A stretch of DNA of 64,000 nt from Cribrihabitans_A pelagius (GCF_048820915.1 NZ_JBMERR010000014.1:76059-140058); one strand, 5' to 3'. Shown: positions 43,987-52,393, numbered from the stretch's first letter. Made by a program: numbers and translations. Notes: generated by a model not told the origin, from the letters alone.

Positions 43987-45524
43987 TATTCCGTTGAAAA
44001 AGCCTGTTCTTCGGCGGCTGTGATGTAGCCTGTCGATAGGGCGTGCCGTGCGCCTGTCATGCCAGGCGGGCGTTTTGGGGTGAAGGGAGGAGCTTTGCGA
44101 GCTTTCTGAGGTTCTGGGCGGTGGCTGCGAGGTGGAATTCGTCGCGCGCGCCGCATGGGCCGCGCAATCGGAGCCGTCCTAAACCGAGGATGCGTTTCAG
44201 GTGGGCGAACAGCATCTCGACCTTCTTTCGGAGCTTGCAGGAGATCGCGTATTGCGTGGTCTGGGCGATTGCGCGGGCCACGTTGCGAGAGGGCTCATAG
44301 ATCGAGCGCGTTACTTTGCGCTGCGGCTCCTTGGGGCAGCACCGCGGCTTCAGGGCACAGGCCTCACAGTCTGGCTTGCGGGCCCGGTAGCGCAGGGTGC
44401 CGTCCTTATTGGCGCCCGATCTGGGCGTCGTGAACGCGCGCCGGTATTGCTTGAGCTCCTTGCCGCCAGGGCAGATGTAGGCGTCGTTCTCGGCATCGTA
44501 GGTGAAGTCGGCCCGTTCAAAGGTGCCGTTCTTGCGTCCGGACTTGTCGATCACCGGGATATGCGCGCCGATCCCGCGCTGCCGGTTCAGCCAATCGAGC
44601 ATTTCGGCCGTGCCGTAAGCTGTATCGGCGATCAGGCGTTCAGGTATCAGGTCGAAGGTATCGCTCACCCGATCCACCATTGTACGCACGGCACTGACCT
44701 CGGCTTGACGGATCGAGCGGGTCGCCTCGACATCGAGGATCACGCCATTGTCGGTGTCGATCAGGTAGTTCGTAGAATAGGCAAAATAGGCGGGGCCACC
44801 CCGTGCGCCGGTCCATTGCGAGGCTGGGTCGGAATGCGAGGTGAACATCGGCTTTACCGGGCTGGCTGCGCCGAAGGCTGCATCGTCCAGCGTCGCCAGA
44901 TACTCCCTGACAGCGCGCGGCGCGTCCTCGGGGGTGATCTTCTCGGGGGCCCAGTCCGCTTGCGGCGACGAGTTCTGCCGGTTGGCATCGGCCTGGATTA
45001 GGCTGGCATCCGCCGTAAAGCGCTGACCACTCGCCAACCCTTCCTCGATGCAGCGCGCGACAACCGTCTCAAACAGATGCCGCAAGAGATCGCTATCGCG
45101 GAACCGACCGTGCCGGTTCTTTGAGAAGGTCGAATGGTCCGGCACCGGGTCGGTCAGATCGAGGCGGCAGAACCAGCGATAAGCGAGGTTGAGATGCACC
45201 TCCTCGCAGAGCCGTCGCTCCGAGCGGATGCCCATCGTGTAACCGACCAGGAGCATCCGGATCATCAGTTCCGGATCAACCGACGGCCTGCCGGTTGAAC
45301 TGTTGAAAGGGGCCAGGTGCCGCCGGATGCCAGACAGGTCGACGAACCGATCTATCGCCCGAAGCACGTGATCCTGCGGGACATGATCCTCTATCGAGAA
45401 CTCGTAGAACAGCGCACCCTGCGCTTCCTGCCGCGGTCCCATCATTACCACGCACCTTCGCTTGCCTCGCGGAAAGTGAATCAACACTCAACACCCAAAA
45501 CAACCCGAGTTTTTCAACAGAATA
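43987..45524 (-). mobile_element. IS1182-family element (1,538 bp)
   Basis: TATTCCGTTGAAAAA at the left and the complement of TATTCTGTTGAAAAA at the right are terminal inverted repeats. GGCT on both sides (43983-43986, 45525-45528) is a 4-bp target duplication. One intact transposase gene lies inside. Confidence 0.9.
44057..45445 (-). CDS. IS1182-family transposase
   Basis: 462 aa from 'MMGPRQEAQGALFYEFSIEDHVP' (a longer start exists at 45487). Typical features are 'STGRPSVDPELMIRMLLVGYTMGIRSERRLCEEVHLNLAYRWFC' at the N-terminus, the DDE residues around 'FTADASLIQADA' and 'RLIADTAYGTAEML', the cysteine-rich insert 'CEACALKPRCCP', and 'HLKRILGLGRLRLRG' near the end. Intact. Confidence 0.93.
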   Translation of the reverse strand: MMGPRQEAQGALFYEFSIEDHVPQDHVLRAIDRFVDLSGIRRHLAPFNSSTGRPSVDPELMIRMLLVGYTMGIRSERRLCEEVHLNLAYRWFCRLDLTDPVPDHSTFSKNRHGRFRDSDLLRHLFETVVARCIEEGLASGQRFTADASLIQADANRQNSSPQADWAPEKITPEDAPRAVREYLATLDDAAFGAASPVKPMFTSHSDPASQWTGARGGPAYFAYSTNYLIDTDNGVILDVEATRSIRQAEVSAVRTMVDRVSDTFDLIPERLIADTAYGTAEMLDWLNRQRGIGAHIPVIDKSGRKNGTFERADFTYDAENDAYICPGGKELKQYRRAFTTPRSGANKDGTLRYRARKPDCEACALKPRCCPKEPQRKVTRSIYEPSRNVARAIAQTTQYAISCKLRKKVEMLFAHLKRILGLGRLRLRGPCGARDEFHLAATAQNLRKLAKLLPSPQNARLA

Positions 45525-46101
45525 GGCTGCCTGCCGTCATTCAGACCTGGCGCGGCGAACACCCAGTCGGAGCCCACAGCGGAAGTGTCAAATTTTTTCT
45601 GCAAGCGCGCGCAGCACGAAAGCCTGCTGCGCCGCCGCTAAATCGTTGCCGTAGTGCGGAAGAAGAAGCAGCCATCCAGGAAGTTCGCAGCAAACCTGCT
45701 GCCATGAACCTACAAAACGCGGATGGGGTGGATGGCGTCTGCTCCCAGCCATCGCGCTTTGCGGCAACGGGTATAAGCTAAAAAAAAAGCGGTGACGCCG
45801 ATCCTGAATGCTAACTGTGCGTCCACCTAACTGCACGACATCGGAAGGTGGTTTCGCCTGTCGTACCAGCAAAACCCGCTGTCTTGAGACACAGGCGGAT
45901 AACGGCCTGCGGCGGAAATCCGCGCTAACTTACGTCAGTGCAGAGAGGTCTTTAAGCAGATTAGGTGATCCCTGCCGGCCCAGTTCCTGCCGGTTTTCAT
46001 TCCCGAGTACCACGGAAGCACGGAGAGCCTGCCGGACCCTCTGTAGGTCCGTCTGCTATTTGCGCGTCTGTTTCTCGGAACGTCCAGGAAAGGACAACCG
46101 A
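45525..46101. other. Region between IS1182 and MTPE-2
   Basis: No convincing gene. It contains one Crp/Fnr-type box (45925-45938) and the leader of MTPE-2. A minus-strand frame at 45588-45872 has no recognisable pattern. The IS1182 probably cut off what lay further left of this remnant third block. Confidence 0.4.
45925..45938. promoter_or_regulatory. Crp/Fnr-type palindrome CTAAC-TTAC-GTCAG
   Basis: Centred 171 bp before MTPE-2, at the same distance as the boxes of the other two MTPE genes. Confidence 0.6.
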
Positions 46102-46290
46102 ATGACACCCGAAACCAATAAACCCTCCCTGACGATGACCTCAGTCAAGGCCGCCTGCGACAAGGCGCCTGCTGGTCCTAAAAAGGATGCCGCCCTGAAG
46201 CATTACCGGGCCGCTGAAAAGGCCCAGACGGCCAAGAAACATACTGATATGATCAAGGAACTCGGCGCAGCGAAGCATGCGCTCGGGTAA
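46102..46290 (+). CDS. 62-aa 'MTPE' protein, copy 2
   Basis: 'MTPETNKPSLTMTSVKAACD' followed by 'KAPAGPKKDAALKHYRAAEKAQ'. It is closer to copy 3 (52394) than to copy 1. The leader 'GTCCAGGAAAGGACAA' before the ATG is nearly the same in copy 3. It faces a Crp/Fnr remnant tail to tail, as the other two copies face intact Crp/Fnr genes. Function unknown. Confidence 0.75.
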   Translation: MTPETNKPSLTMTSVKAACDKAPAGPKKDAALKHYRAAEKAQTAKKHTDMIKELGAAKHALG

Positions 46291-46340
46291 CACTTGGCAT
46301 TGGACAAATGTGGCGGGCCGTTCGGTGTAGCGCGGCCCAT

Positions 46341-46490
46341 TACACTTCAGGGACGGTCTTGCCGGATCGAGATGGGCGAGGTCGAACACCGCCAATGCGA
46401 ACAGGCGGTCACAATTGCAAATGTCACTTTGCCGGCGCGAAATGTGACAAGCCCGCATTCGCGCAGCTGCCGAAAGGCACGGTTCAAGTG
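46341..46490 (-). pseudogene. Crp/Fnr regulator remnant (C-terminal end)
   Basis: 'HLNRAFRQLRECGLVTFRAGKVTF' is the recognition-helix region of the two intact Crp/Fnr proteins ('HVNRVLRQLRESGL'). After it the frame shifts; 'CDRLFALAVFDLAHLDPARPSLK' continues the family end in another frame. Everything upstream of the recognition helix is gone. With MTPE-2 it is the leftover of a third regulatory unit. Confidence 0.85.
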
Positions 46491-46604
46491 AAGGCGACAA
46501 TCCTTGCACCAGTGAATACTGTTGCCCAGCGGCTTCGCACTGGGCGGAACCTGTCTGCCACCCAAATACTGAAACTATGGGCCGTTCCGCTGCTCTGGCA
46601 GATA

Positions 46605-46799
46605 TTAGCGGCGGCGGCCCGGCGGGCGCACCGACTGCACCAGAGTTTGCCAAGTACTCGACCCCTTGCAACGCCGGCATATGCGCTCCCCGAAACCTTC
46701 ACTCCAGAATGGCGCGCGGCAGCGAAGACAAAGGCGCTCTTGCGGCACATCCTTGAGAGCACGCAGGGGCAGCTCGTCCTGATCGATGAGATCGGTCAT
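46605..46799 (-). CDS. 64-aa zinc-ribbon protein, block II
   Basis: 'MTDLIDQDELPLRALKDVPQ' and then 'CLRCRAPFWSEGFGERICRRCK', with two CxxC pairs. Paralog of 39669-39863. Its ATG overlaps the end of the upstream 103-aa gene by 4 bp (46796-46799), so it is the last gene of operon II. Confidence 0.8.
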   Translation of the reverse strand: MTDLIDQDELPLRALKDVPQERLCLRCRAPFWSEGFGERICRRCKGSSTWQTLVQSVRPPGRRR

Positions 46800-47107
46800 T
46801 GGCCTTCCTCCTCTTCTTCGATCAGCCGCGCAAGATCGCCAAGAGCGCACTCTATGAGCCGCTGCCGCCTGGCATCCCGAGCGTCGGCGGTTTCGGAATA
46901 CCGCCGGATCAGATACTGCGCCTTGACCGCTGCCTCATGCCAGTTAGAGGCCGGTTCGGCGAGAAGCTGCACTTCAAGTTCTTCCTGCCGCAGGCGGAGT
47001 TTTCTCTGATCGGCTTCGAAATCCTTAAGGGCATGCCGCCGGATATCGGTCGCAATCTGGCCTTCGGCGCTTCGCCTTGCGTCTAAATCCACCGGTTTTT
47101 CCGTCAT
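46796..47107 (-). CDS. 103-aa charged helical protein, operon II
   Basis: The whole protein is highly charged and helical ('DFEADQRKLRLRQEELEVQLL', ending 'LARLIEEEEEGQ'), probably a coiled coil. It recalls the small coiled-coil proteins often found beside zinc-ribbon genes, but I recognise no family. It lies between hflC (19 bp upstream) and the zinc-ribbon gene, which it overlaps. No paralog in block I. Confidence 0.65.
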   Translation of the reverse strand: MTEKPVDLDARRSAEGQIATDIRRHALKDFEADQRKLRLRQEELEVQLLAEPASNWHEAAVKAQYLIRRYSETADARDARRQRLIECALGDLARLIEEEEEGQ

Positions 47108-47126
47108 CTCCTTGTCCTCCGATACA

Positions 47127-48146
47127 TCAGCGTTCGGCCGCGGCCGTCAGGCCGGGGGCGGGAGGAGGCGTGCTCCCAGCCGGCTCTCCGGCCTCCATTC
47201 CTCTCAGAAACCTGAAAAGTTCGCTGTCCGTTGTCAGAACTAGCGTCGTTCCCCCTGAAATCATGTCCTTGTAGGCCTGCATTGTCCGGGTGAACGCATA
47301 GAATTCGGCTGCTCGGGCGTCGATGTTGTAGGCACCTGCGTAGATCGCAGCCGCCGAGGCATCAGCTATGCCGCGGATTTCCTCGACGGCGCGATAAGCT
47401 TCGGACTGTATCTTGTTCAGGTCGCGAACCCGGTTGCCGCGGATCCGCGCGGCTTCGCCATTGCCTTCCGAGAGGAAGCGTTCAGCGATCTGGCGGCGCT
47501 CGGAGATCATGCGGTCGTAGATCTTCGGACGCACACTCTCGTTGTAATTGATCCGCTTGAAGCGGATGTCGAGGAGTTCGATTCCAAAAACGCGAACCTT
47601 TTCCGAGGCGGCTGCGAATATCTCCTGTTCCACAAGGGCGCGCCCCTTCTGGATGGGAACCAGGGAGCCTATGTCCTGTGCGCGTTCCTCATCGGTCAGC
47701 AGCGTGTCCCGTAGCGGGATCCGCCCTTTCGTCGTCCGGATGATCTCAATCAGCTCATGTTTGGCGACGGCATTACGGGTTTCGCTGCCGAGAATGTCGT
47801 CAAGACGGGATTGCGCGCTGCGCTCATCGCGCAGCCGCAGAAAATATTGCAACGGGTCGGTGATTTTCCAGCGGGCGAACAGATCGACGGATATGTAGAG
47901 CTTGTCCTTGGTGGGCATGTCGGAAGGATTGCCATCCCACTCGAGAACCCGGCGGTCGATCCGGTTGACTTCCTGTACGAAGGGCAGCTTCAGCTTCAAA
48001 CCGGCCGTTGTTACCGGTTCTCCCACGGGTTTGCCAAATTGGGTGATAATGGCCTGTTCGACTTCGCCAACTGTGTAGACGGCGTCGGAGGCGATCACGC
48101 CGGCAGCAACCGCAATCCCTGCGAAGAGCCCCAATCTGATGTTCAT
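47127..48146 (-). CDS. hflC: HflC-like SPFH-domain protein
   Basis: 339 aa. One N-terminal membrane segment ('LGLFAGIAVAAGVIASDAVY'), then the SPFH/band-7 domain ('VGEVEQAIITQFGKPV', 'LKLKLPFVQEVNRIDRRVLEWDG') and a coiled-coil C-terminus with the HflC pattern 'VRVFGIELLDIRFKRINYNESV' and 'ERFLSEGNGEAARIRG'. In E. coli HflC and HflK form a large membrane cage around FtsH and limit its access to substrates. It overlaps hflK by 4 bp. As a cargo copy it probably adds to a chromosomal hflKC. Confidence 0.9.
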   Translation of the reverse strand: MNIRLGLFAGIAVAAGVIASDAVYTVGEVEQAIITQFGKPVGEPVTTAGLKLKLPFVQEVNRIDRRVLEWDGNPSDMPTKDKLYISVDLFARWKITDPLQYFLRLRDERSAQSRLDDILGSETRNAVAKHELIEIIRTTKGRIPLRDTLLTDEERAQDIGSLVPIQKGRALVEQEIFAAASEKVRVFGIELLDIRFKRINYNESVRPKIYDRMISERRQIAERFLSEGNGEAARIRGNRVRDLNKIQSEAYRAVEEIRGIADASAAAIYAGAYNIDARAAEFYAFTRTMQAYKDMISGGTTLVLTTDSELFRFLRGMEAGEPAGSTPPPAPGLTAAAER

Positions 48147-49210
48147 GGCTGATCCTCCTGCGGCCGATCGAGGTTCAGAAGCGGGAGGATGCTCGCCGTC
48201 GATCCTTCGACAATGATTTTTGACCGGATGCCGGGCAGAACCTCCTGGAGGGTTTCTAAGTAAATCCGCCGCCTCGTGACCTCAGGTGCCTTAACGTATT
48301 CGGCCAAAAGCGCGGTGAACCGCGCGGCGTCGCCCTCCGCTTCGTTAATGCGTTTCAGGCGGTAGCCGTCAGCCTCGCGGATCCGCTGATCCTTCTCGCC
48401 TTCGGCCAGCGGGATGACCTTATTGTATTCTCGGCGCGCCTCGTTGATCAGGCGCTCCTTTTCCTGCTGTGCCTGGTTGACCTCATTGAATGACGCCTGA
48501 ACGGGTCCCGGCGGGTTGATGTTTTTGAGCTGCACCTGGTCGATGCTGATACCCATGGCGTATTTCGTGGTCAGAGCCTGCATTTTGAGAAGCGCCTCGC
48601 TCTCGATCTCCTGCCGGCCGATGGTGATGACCTCGTCAACCGTGCGGTCGCCAACGACCTCGCGCATCACGGATTCAGAGACGTAGCGCAAGGTCGCACT
48701 TGGTTCCCGCACCTCGAACAGGAATTTCAAGGGGTCAGAGATCCGGTACTGCACCACCCATTCCACAAGCGCGGCGTTCAGGTCCCCTGTGACCATTTCG
48801 GTTTCACGCCTGCCTTCTGACGGGCTCTGGAAGGGATCACTCCTGCCCGGAGTCGTGAACCCGAATTCCTGCTTCAGCTGCCGTTTCACCGGCACCAGTG
48901 TGGCAATGTCGATGCCAAGCGGGAATTTGAAATGCAGGCCCGGCGGAACCTCAGCAGTGTATTTGCCAAAACGCTGGACAACTGCGACCGAGTCGCTCGG
49001 GACAGTGTAATAGGAAGACCAGGCTGCAACCGCCGCCAAGACTATCGCTCCTGCAACCAGAACTTTCTTCAGAGGCGGCCGCCCATCAGGGATCAACCCG
49101 CCCAGACGGTCGCGGCCTTGACGAAGAAGTTCGTCAATCTCGGGCGGATTGCGCTTCTGTTTGCTTTGCCATGGCCCACGGTCTTCCGGGCCGCCGTTCT
49201 GGTCGGGCAT
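48143..49210 (-). CDS. hflK: HflK-like SPFH-domain protein
   Basis: 355 aa from 'MPDQNGGPEDRGPWQSKQKR', chosen because GAGAGGAAA precedes it and it is the usual HflK start ('PPEIDELLRQGRDRLGG'). The frame is open to 49369, but that would overlap the previous gene. A membrane segment ('LVAGAIVLAAVAAWSSYY', about 58-75) precedes the SPFH domain ('VPSDSVAVVQRFGKYTAEVPPGLHFKFP'). The C-terminal part has 'EAREYNKVIPLAEG'-like coiled coil. Partner of the HflC-like protein, in the same operon. Confidence 0.9.
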   Translation of the reverse strand: MPDQNGGPEDRGPWQSKQKRNPPEIDELLRQGRDRLGGLIPDGRPPLKKVLVAGAIVLAAVAAWSSYYTVPSDSVAVVQRFGKYTAEVPPGLHFKFPLGIDIATLVPVKRQLKQEFGFTTPGRSDPFQSPSEGRRETEMVTGDLNAALVEWVVQYRISDPLKFLFEVREPSATLRYVSESVMREVVGDRTVDEVITIGRQEIESEALLKMQALTTKYAMGISIDQVQLKNINPPGPVQASFNEVNQAQQEKERLINEARREYNKVIPLAEGEKDQRIREADGYRLKRINEAEGDAARFTALLAEYVKAPEVTRRRIYLETLQEVLPGIRSKIIVEGSTASILPLLNLDRPQEDQP

Positions 49211-49283
49211 ATTGTTTCCTCTCTTGCTCGCACGGACCGGCACCCGGCGCAGGCCTTGGGGGTCGCGGGGGCATCCACGCGTC

Positions 49284-49775
49284 TTATTCCCCCTGTGTTG
49301 GCATTCCTTCATTCTCCGCGGCCTGTATCGGATAATTTTCCTTTGTCGATTTAGCTGGCGGAGCCGCATTCGGCGCCTTTTTGTCCGTCCGGGATGCGTG
49401 CCCGCCTGCGTAGAGATGCCGAAGCTGCATCTCGGAAACGCCGTCGGCCTCCATCACCAGCCGGACCATCGGGTCTGCCAGCATTTCTTCCAGGAAAATT
49501 TCGGCCAGATCTTTTCCGGTAAGCTTGTCCGTTGCCAGGGCGTCATCGAGGTCGGTCAGTGAAACGGTCAAGATTCTCGCCAGCCCGGGGTGGGATGCCC
49601 GAGAATGCAGCTTCACCGCTACAGATGCTTTCCAGGCTTCCGGGCGCAGCTTGTCGGGCGGCGAACACAGTTCTGTTTCAATGTGGTACTCTCCTGCCGG
49701 AAGCGTCTCGTCGAAGCCAGGCACATTGAAGGGCCGGGCGAATACCGCAATGGACTTTCTGACTAGCGCGTTCAT
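49284..49775 (-). CDS. 163-aa long 'LPAGEY' protein, operon II
   Basis: From 'MNALVRKSIAVFARPFNVPG' with 'DETLPAGEYHIETELCSPP'. It matches the 148-aa protein at 39203-39649 through residue 125 ('AWKASVAVKLHSRASHPGL', 'EEMLADPMVRLVMEADGVSE', 'RHLYAG'), then has its own Lys/Ala-rich tail. Soluble, function unknown. The start ATG at 49775 fits the paralog. It lies 73 bp before hflK. Confidence 0.75.
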   Translation of the reverse strand: MNALVRKSIAVFARPFNVPGFDETLPAGEYHIETELCSPPDKLRPEAWKASVAVKLHSRASHPGLARILTVSLTDLDDALATDKLTGKDLAEIFLEEMLADPMVRLVMEADGVSEMQLRHLYAGGHASRTDKKAPNAAPPAKSTKENYPIQAAENEGMPTQGE

Positions 49776-49788
49776 GGGAGAAGTCCTC

Positions 49789-50262
49789 TCATCGAAGCGA
49801 CAAGCGGGCCAAGGCTGCAGCTGCCAGCGCATTGCCCTTGTCGTGGTAGTCCCCGTGGAATACACCGTCCACCTTGACCTCCCAGATCCCATTCCTTTCC
49901 CGGACACGGACGCGCTCCGCTTCCGCGGTGGGACGATAGAGCTGCCCCGAATTTTTCTTCTCTTCCGGTTGGTGCAATGGCTTCACGAGTACCGTAGAGC
50001 TTGCGGCCTTTGGCAATTGCGTTTCGCCAAGGACCATCACGGCGCGAATGAACTCCTCCGCGTAATCATCCGAGTTTCGGTGGTCATGCTCGTGCCGCAC
50101 CATGGCCATCGGCTCAACAAAGCGCTTCTTCAGGTGCTCAAGGAAACGCGGTTCTGTGTGGGACATGTAAGCAATGAGCGACTGAAGAATCCGTTCATGG
50201 GCCAGCATGCGTCTTTCAAGATCTGTTGCTTCAGGCAGAGATGGTGACATGGCACTGTTCAT
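49789..50262 (-). CDS. 157-aa protein, operon II, function unknown
   Basis: An N-terminal helical half ('LERRMLAHERILQSLIAYMSHTEP') precedes a small C-terminal domain with 'VRERNGIWEVKVDGVFHGDYH' and 'KGNALAAAALARL', which looks like a short beta-beta-alpha repeat seen in many small bacterial proteins. I do not recognise the family. Its ATG overlaps the stop of the upstream membrane-anchored gene by 4 bp. It has no counterpart in block I. Confidence 0.65.
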   Translation of the reverse strand: MNSAMSPSLPEATDLERRMLAHERILQSLIAYMSHTEPRFLEHLKKRFVEPMAMVRHEHDHRNSDDYAEEFIRAVMVLGETQLPKAASSTVLVKPLHQPEEKKNSGQLYRPTAEAERVRVRERNGIWEVKVDGVFHGDYHDKGNALAAAALARLSLR

Positions 50263-50645
50263 CCTTCATTGATCGTGTTTTCCGGGCGCTCCGGCGACTT
50301 GTTGACGTCAAGGGCCGCAAGACAGGCCTGCGCAATGTCGCGGTCCGGGGTCTCGGCTCCCGGGACCGTCGCCCAGCCGGCATCCATGAGGGCATCTCGC
50401 TGTCGGTAAGTAGAAACCGCCCTGATCGCCGCCAGCTTAGTGGCCCGTTCCGGATCGGTTCGGGCCATGTCCAGGCAGACAGGCACCAAAGCCGTGACGA
50501 CATGGTCGCGGGCCATGGCCACGGACCTGTTATTCGAGGTTCCGCCGGTTACCCAGCCACCCCAAGTAAATCCACAGATACTAACAAGTACCGCGCCGGT
50601 CACGGCACCGTAGAGACCGGGTTTAAGCCATTCGGAAGTGCTCAT
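50259..50645 (-). CDS. 128-aa membrane-anchored protein, operon II
   Basis: 'SEWLKPGLYGAVTGAVLVSICGFTWGGWVTGG' contains one membrane segment; the soluble part has 'ALVPVCLDMARTDPERATKLAAI' and 'DALMDAGWATVPGAETPDRDIAQACLAALD'. Clear paralog of 35323-35676 and second in its operon too. Function unknown; conserved cysteines in 'VPVC' and 'AQAC' might pair. Confidence 0.8.
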   Translation of the reverse strand: MSTSEWLKPGLYGAVTGAVLVSICGFTWGGWVTGGTSNNRSVAMARDHVVTALVPVCLDMARTDPERATKLAAIRAVSTYRQRDALMDAGWATVPGAETPDRDIAQACLAALDVNKSPERPENTINEG

Positions 50646-50683
50646 TGTGCGTCCTCCAGCGGGAAAGCGCCGCCTCGCTATCT

Positions 50684-50936
50684 TCAGGTGTCAAGTTGAA
50701 TGCCGTGGCCAAGCGCCGCTTCCAGGTCGGCCCAGGTAACTGGCCGCAACTCTGTCCTTGCCGTGTATGGTCAGGTAAATCGCCGATCTGCGGTAAGCCG
50801 TGAAACTCAGCGTCTCGATAAGTTCTTCCTCGACCAGTACTTCGTATTCGCCGGCAGGCAGCTCGTCCGAATATCCGGATAAGGTAAACGGCCGCGGGAA
50901 GGTCACCGTGGATCTGGTTGAGCGCAGGGCCATCAC
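50684..50936 (-). pseudogene. 88-aa 'LPAGEY' gene with a frameshift, first gene of operon II
   Basis: The first 60 residues ('RSTRSTVTFPRPFTLSGYSDEL', 'PAGEYEVLVEEELIETLSF') match the intact copy at 35011. After 'HGKDR' the frame shifts by one base; 'ELRPVTWADLEAALG' in the other frame matches the intact ending 'EVRLITQKDLEAAL' and stops at 50684. Without correction the frame ends at 50691 with an unrelated tail. The shift is near 50757. Either a real mutation or a sequencing error. Confidence 0.75.
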
Positions 50937-51053
50937 CGGTCTCCGCGATGTCTACATGCCTCCCGCACTGCATGGGCTGCAGCATCCCGGTTGGAGAGAG
51001 GCTGCCTAGCTTGGCGGTCATCTTAAATTTATCCCAGAACCAGGCGATGCGTG

Positions 51054-51067
51054 CTGACCCATGTTAG
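51054..51067. promoter_or_regulatory. Crp/Fnr-type palindrome CTGAC-CCAT-GTTAG
   Basis: Centred 124 bp before the first gene of operon II, on the leftward side of the divergent region. Read leftward it is CTAAC-ATGG-GTCAG. Confidence 0.6.
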
Positions 51068-51140
51068 CGCCAGCAAGACCCGGGCCGTGCGGGCGAACCT
51101 GGACTGCCCTGCTGCTTGACTTCAAAGGTCTGGACGCCGG

Positions 51141-51154
51141 CTGATCTGCGTCAG
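51141..51154. promoter_or_regulatory. Crp/Fnr-type palindrome CTGAT-CTGC-GTCAG
   Basis: Centred 135 bp before the rightward gene at 51282, matching the distance of the operon I box from its gene. Confidence 0.55.
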
Positions 51155-51281
51155 CGCGTGCTCCAGGCGATGCGGGTATGATCAAAGCGATCCGAAGCAT
51201 TTTGACCTAGCCAGGGGCAGACCCGGTCAGCCGGAACCTTCGGTTCCAAGCTCCGGAAACATTGAAATGGAGGAAACGGTG

Positions 51282-51701
51282 ATGCCCGCCGCTGGCAATC
51301 ATTACCCGCACAACCCTGAGTTTGACCGGTTTTTGCAAGCCGTCGTTGGCGAGGACCGGAATGGCAATGCTGTTACGGTTCTTTCGGCCCTTGCGAGGCT
51401 CGATCTCGAACCTTGGGAGGAGGCGGCCGCGCTTGCCGCTCTGGAAAAGGAGGCCGCTGGTTCGCGACTGGAGATGCTGCTGTCGCAATTCCGTGACGTA
51501 CCCGCACTCAAGCGGGATTTCGGATCGGTCGCGCGGAAGCTGACCCGCCTTCTTCCCACACGCCGCAAGCGCTTGACAACCGTTTCTGGTGGCACAGAGA
51601 ACGGGCCGGCAAATTTGTCTGGATTGATCTGGGCGGTGCTGACTGTCCTCTTTCTGATCATGCAGTTAATACTCGCAGGCGCTCCGGGGACGGGCCAATG
51701 A
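51282..51701 (+). CDS. 139-aa protein with C-terminal membrane anchor
   Basis: The ATG at 51282 follows GGAGGAAA; an ATG at 51267 would add five residues. The cytoplasmic part is helical and charged ('WEEAAALAALEKEAAGSRLEMLL'), and the end is one membrane segment ('LIWAVLTVLFLIMQLILAG'), so it is probably tail-anchored. I do not recognise the family. A Crp/Fnr-type box lies 135 bp upstream, and the next gene overlaps it by 4 bp. Confidence 0.7.
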   Translation: MPAAGNHYPHNPEFDRFLQAVVGEDRNGNAVTVLSALARLDLEPWEEAAALAALEKEAAGSRLEMLLSQFRDVPALKRDFGSVARKLTRLLPTRRKRLTTVSGGTENGPANLSGLIWAVLTVLFLIMQLILAGAPGTGQ

Positions 51702-52096
51702 CCTTGGGCAAAGCACAGGACGGCGACCGCAGGCAGGGTGGCCTGCCCGGTCGGGACAACGCGATCCTCTGGGATCTGGAGGAGCGGTGCTGGACCAGCG
51801 GTGCGGACAGCGCTCGCACCATGACTGCAAAAGATGCAGTGATGATACTTCCCTATCCGCCGGGCATCCTTCAGGGCGGGCAGATCTTGGAGCATGTGAC
51901 GCAGAACACGGGCTGGCGAACCGTGGAAATGAAAGACCGCAGCCAAATCAGGCGAGGGGCCGTTGCGGTGCTCGCTTACCGCGCATTCGCCGAGAAGTCA
52001 GGCTCACCAATCTATGAGGCGCTCTGCGCATCCACATATCTGCTGGACAACGGCCGGTGGCTGCGGCTGTCACACCAGCAAACTCCCACTGCCTGA
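51698..52096 (+). CDS. 132-aa NTF2/SnoaL-like protein
   Basis: 'ILWDLEERCWTSGADSARTMTAKDAVMILP' and the end 'YEALCASTYLLDNGRWLRLSHQQTP' fit the DUF4440/NTF2-like pattern: a cone-shaped small fold that binds or converts small molecules, or serves as a scaffold. No specific function can be given. It overlaps the membrane-anchored gene (ATGA), so the two form a short operon between the MTPE-3 gene and operon II. Confidence 0.65.
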   Translation: MTLGKAQDGDRRQGGLPGRDNAILWDLEERCWTSGADSARTMTAKDAVMILPYPPGILQGGQILEHVTQNTGWRTVEMKDRSQIRRGAVAVLAYRAFAEKSGSPIYEALCASTYLLDNGRWLRLSHQQTPTA

Positions 52097-52217
52097 CGCC
52101 ATCGGGATGAATCCTCCTCTTGGGGCGGAACCTGTATCGCACTTATTGACATGTGAACCGGCCGGCGAGCTTCTTGTTCAAAGCGCACCGGCCAGAAGGC
52201 GCGAACCCCGCCCCAAG

Positions 52218-52231
52218 CTAACCTGCGTCAG
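52218..52231. promoter_or_regulatory. Crp/Fnr-type palindrome CTAAC-CTGC-GTCAG
   Basis: Centred 170 bp before MTPE-3, as for the other two MTPE genes. The best representative of the proposed consensus. Confidence 0.65.
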
Positions 52232-52393
52232 TACTGCGAAGCGGAGAAGATGGGTATATGGCTTCGTGCCTGCCGAATCTCCGGCAGCACTCATTTCCGA
52301 CCAGCAGAGAAACGCGGGAAGCGTACAGTTCCTCAATCGGACTGCATTGCCCTGCGCTTCTTAGTCCCGGAATGTCCAGGAAAGGACAATCTT

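Noticed and set aside
45588..45872. 94-codon minus-strand frame after the IS1182
   Set aside because: No family pattern, poor start context, and it lies in the leader of MTPE-2.
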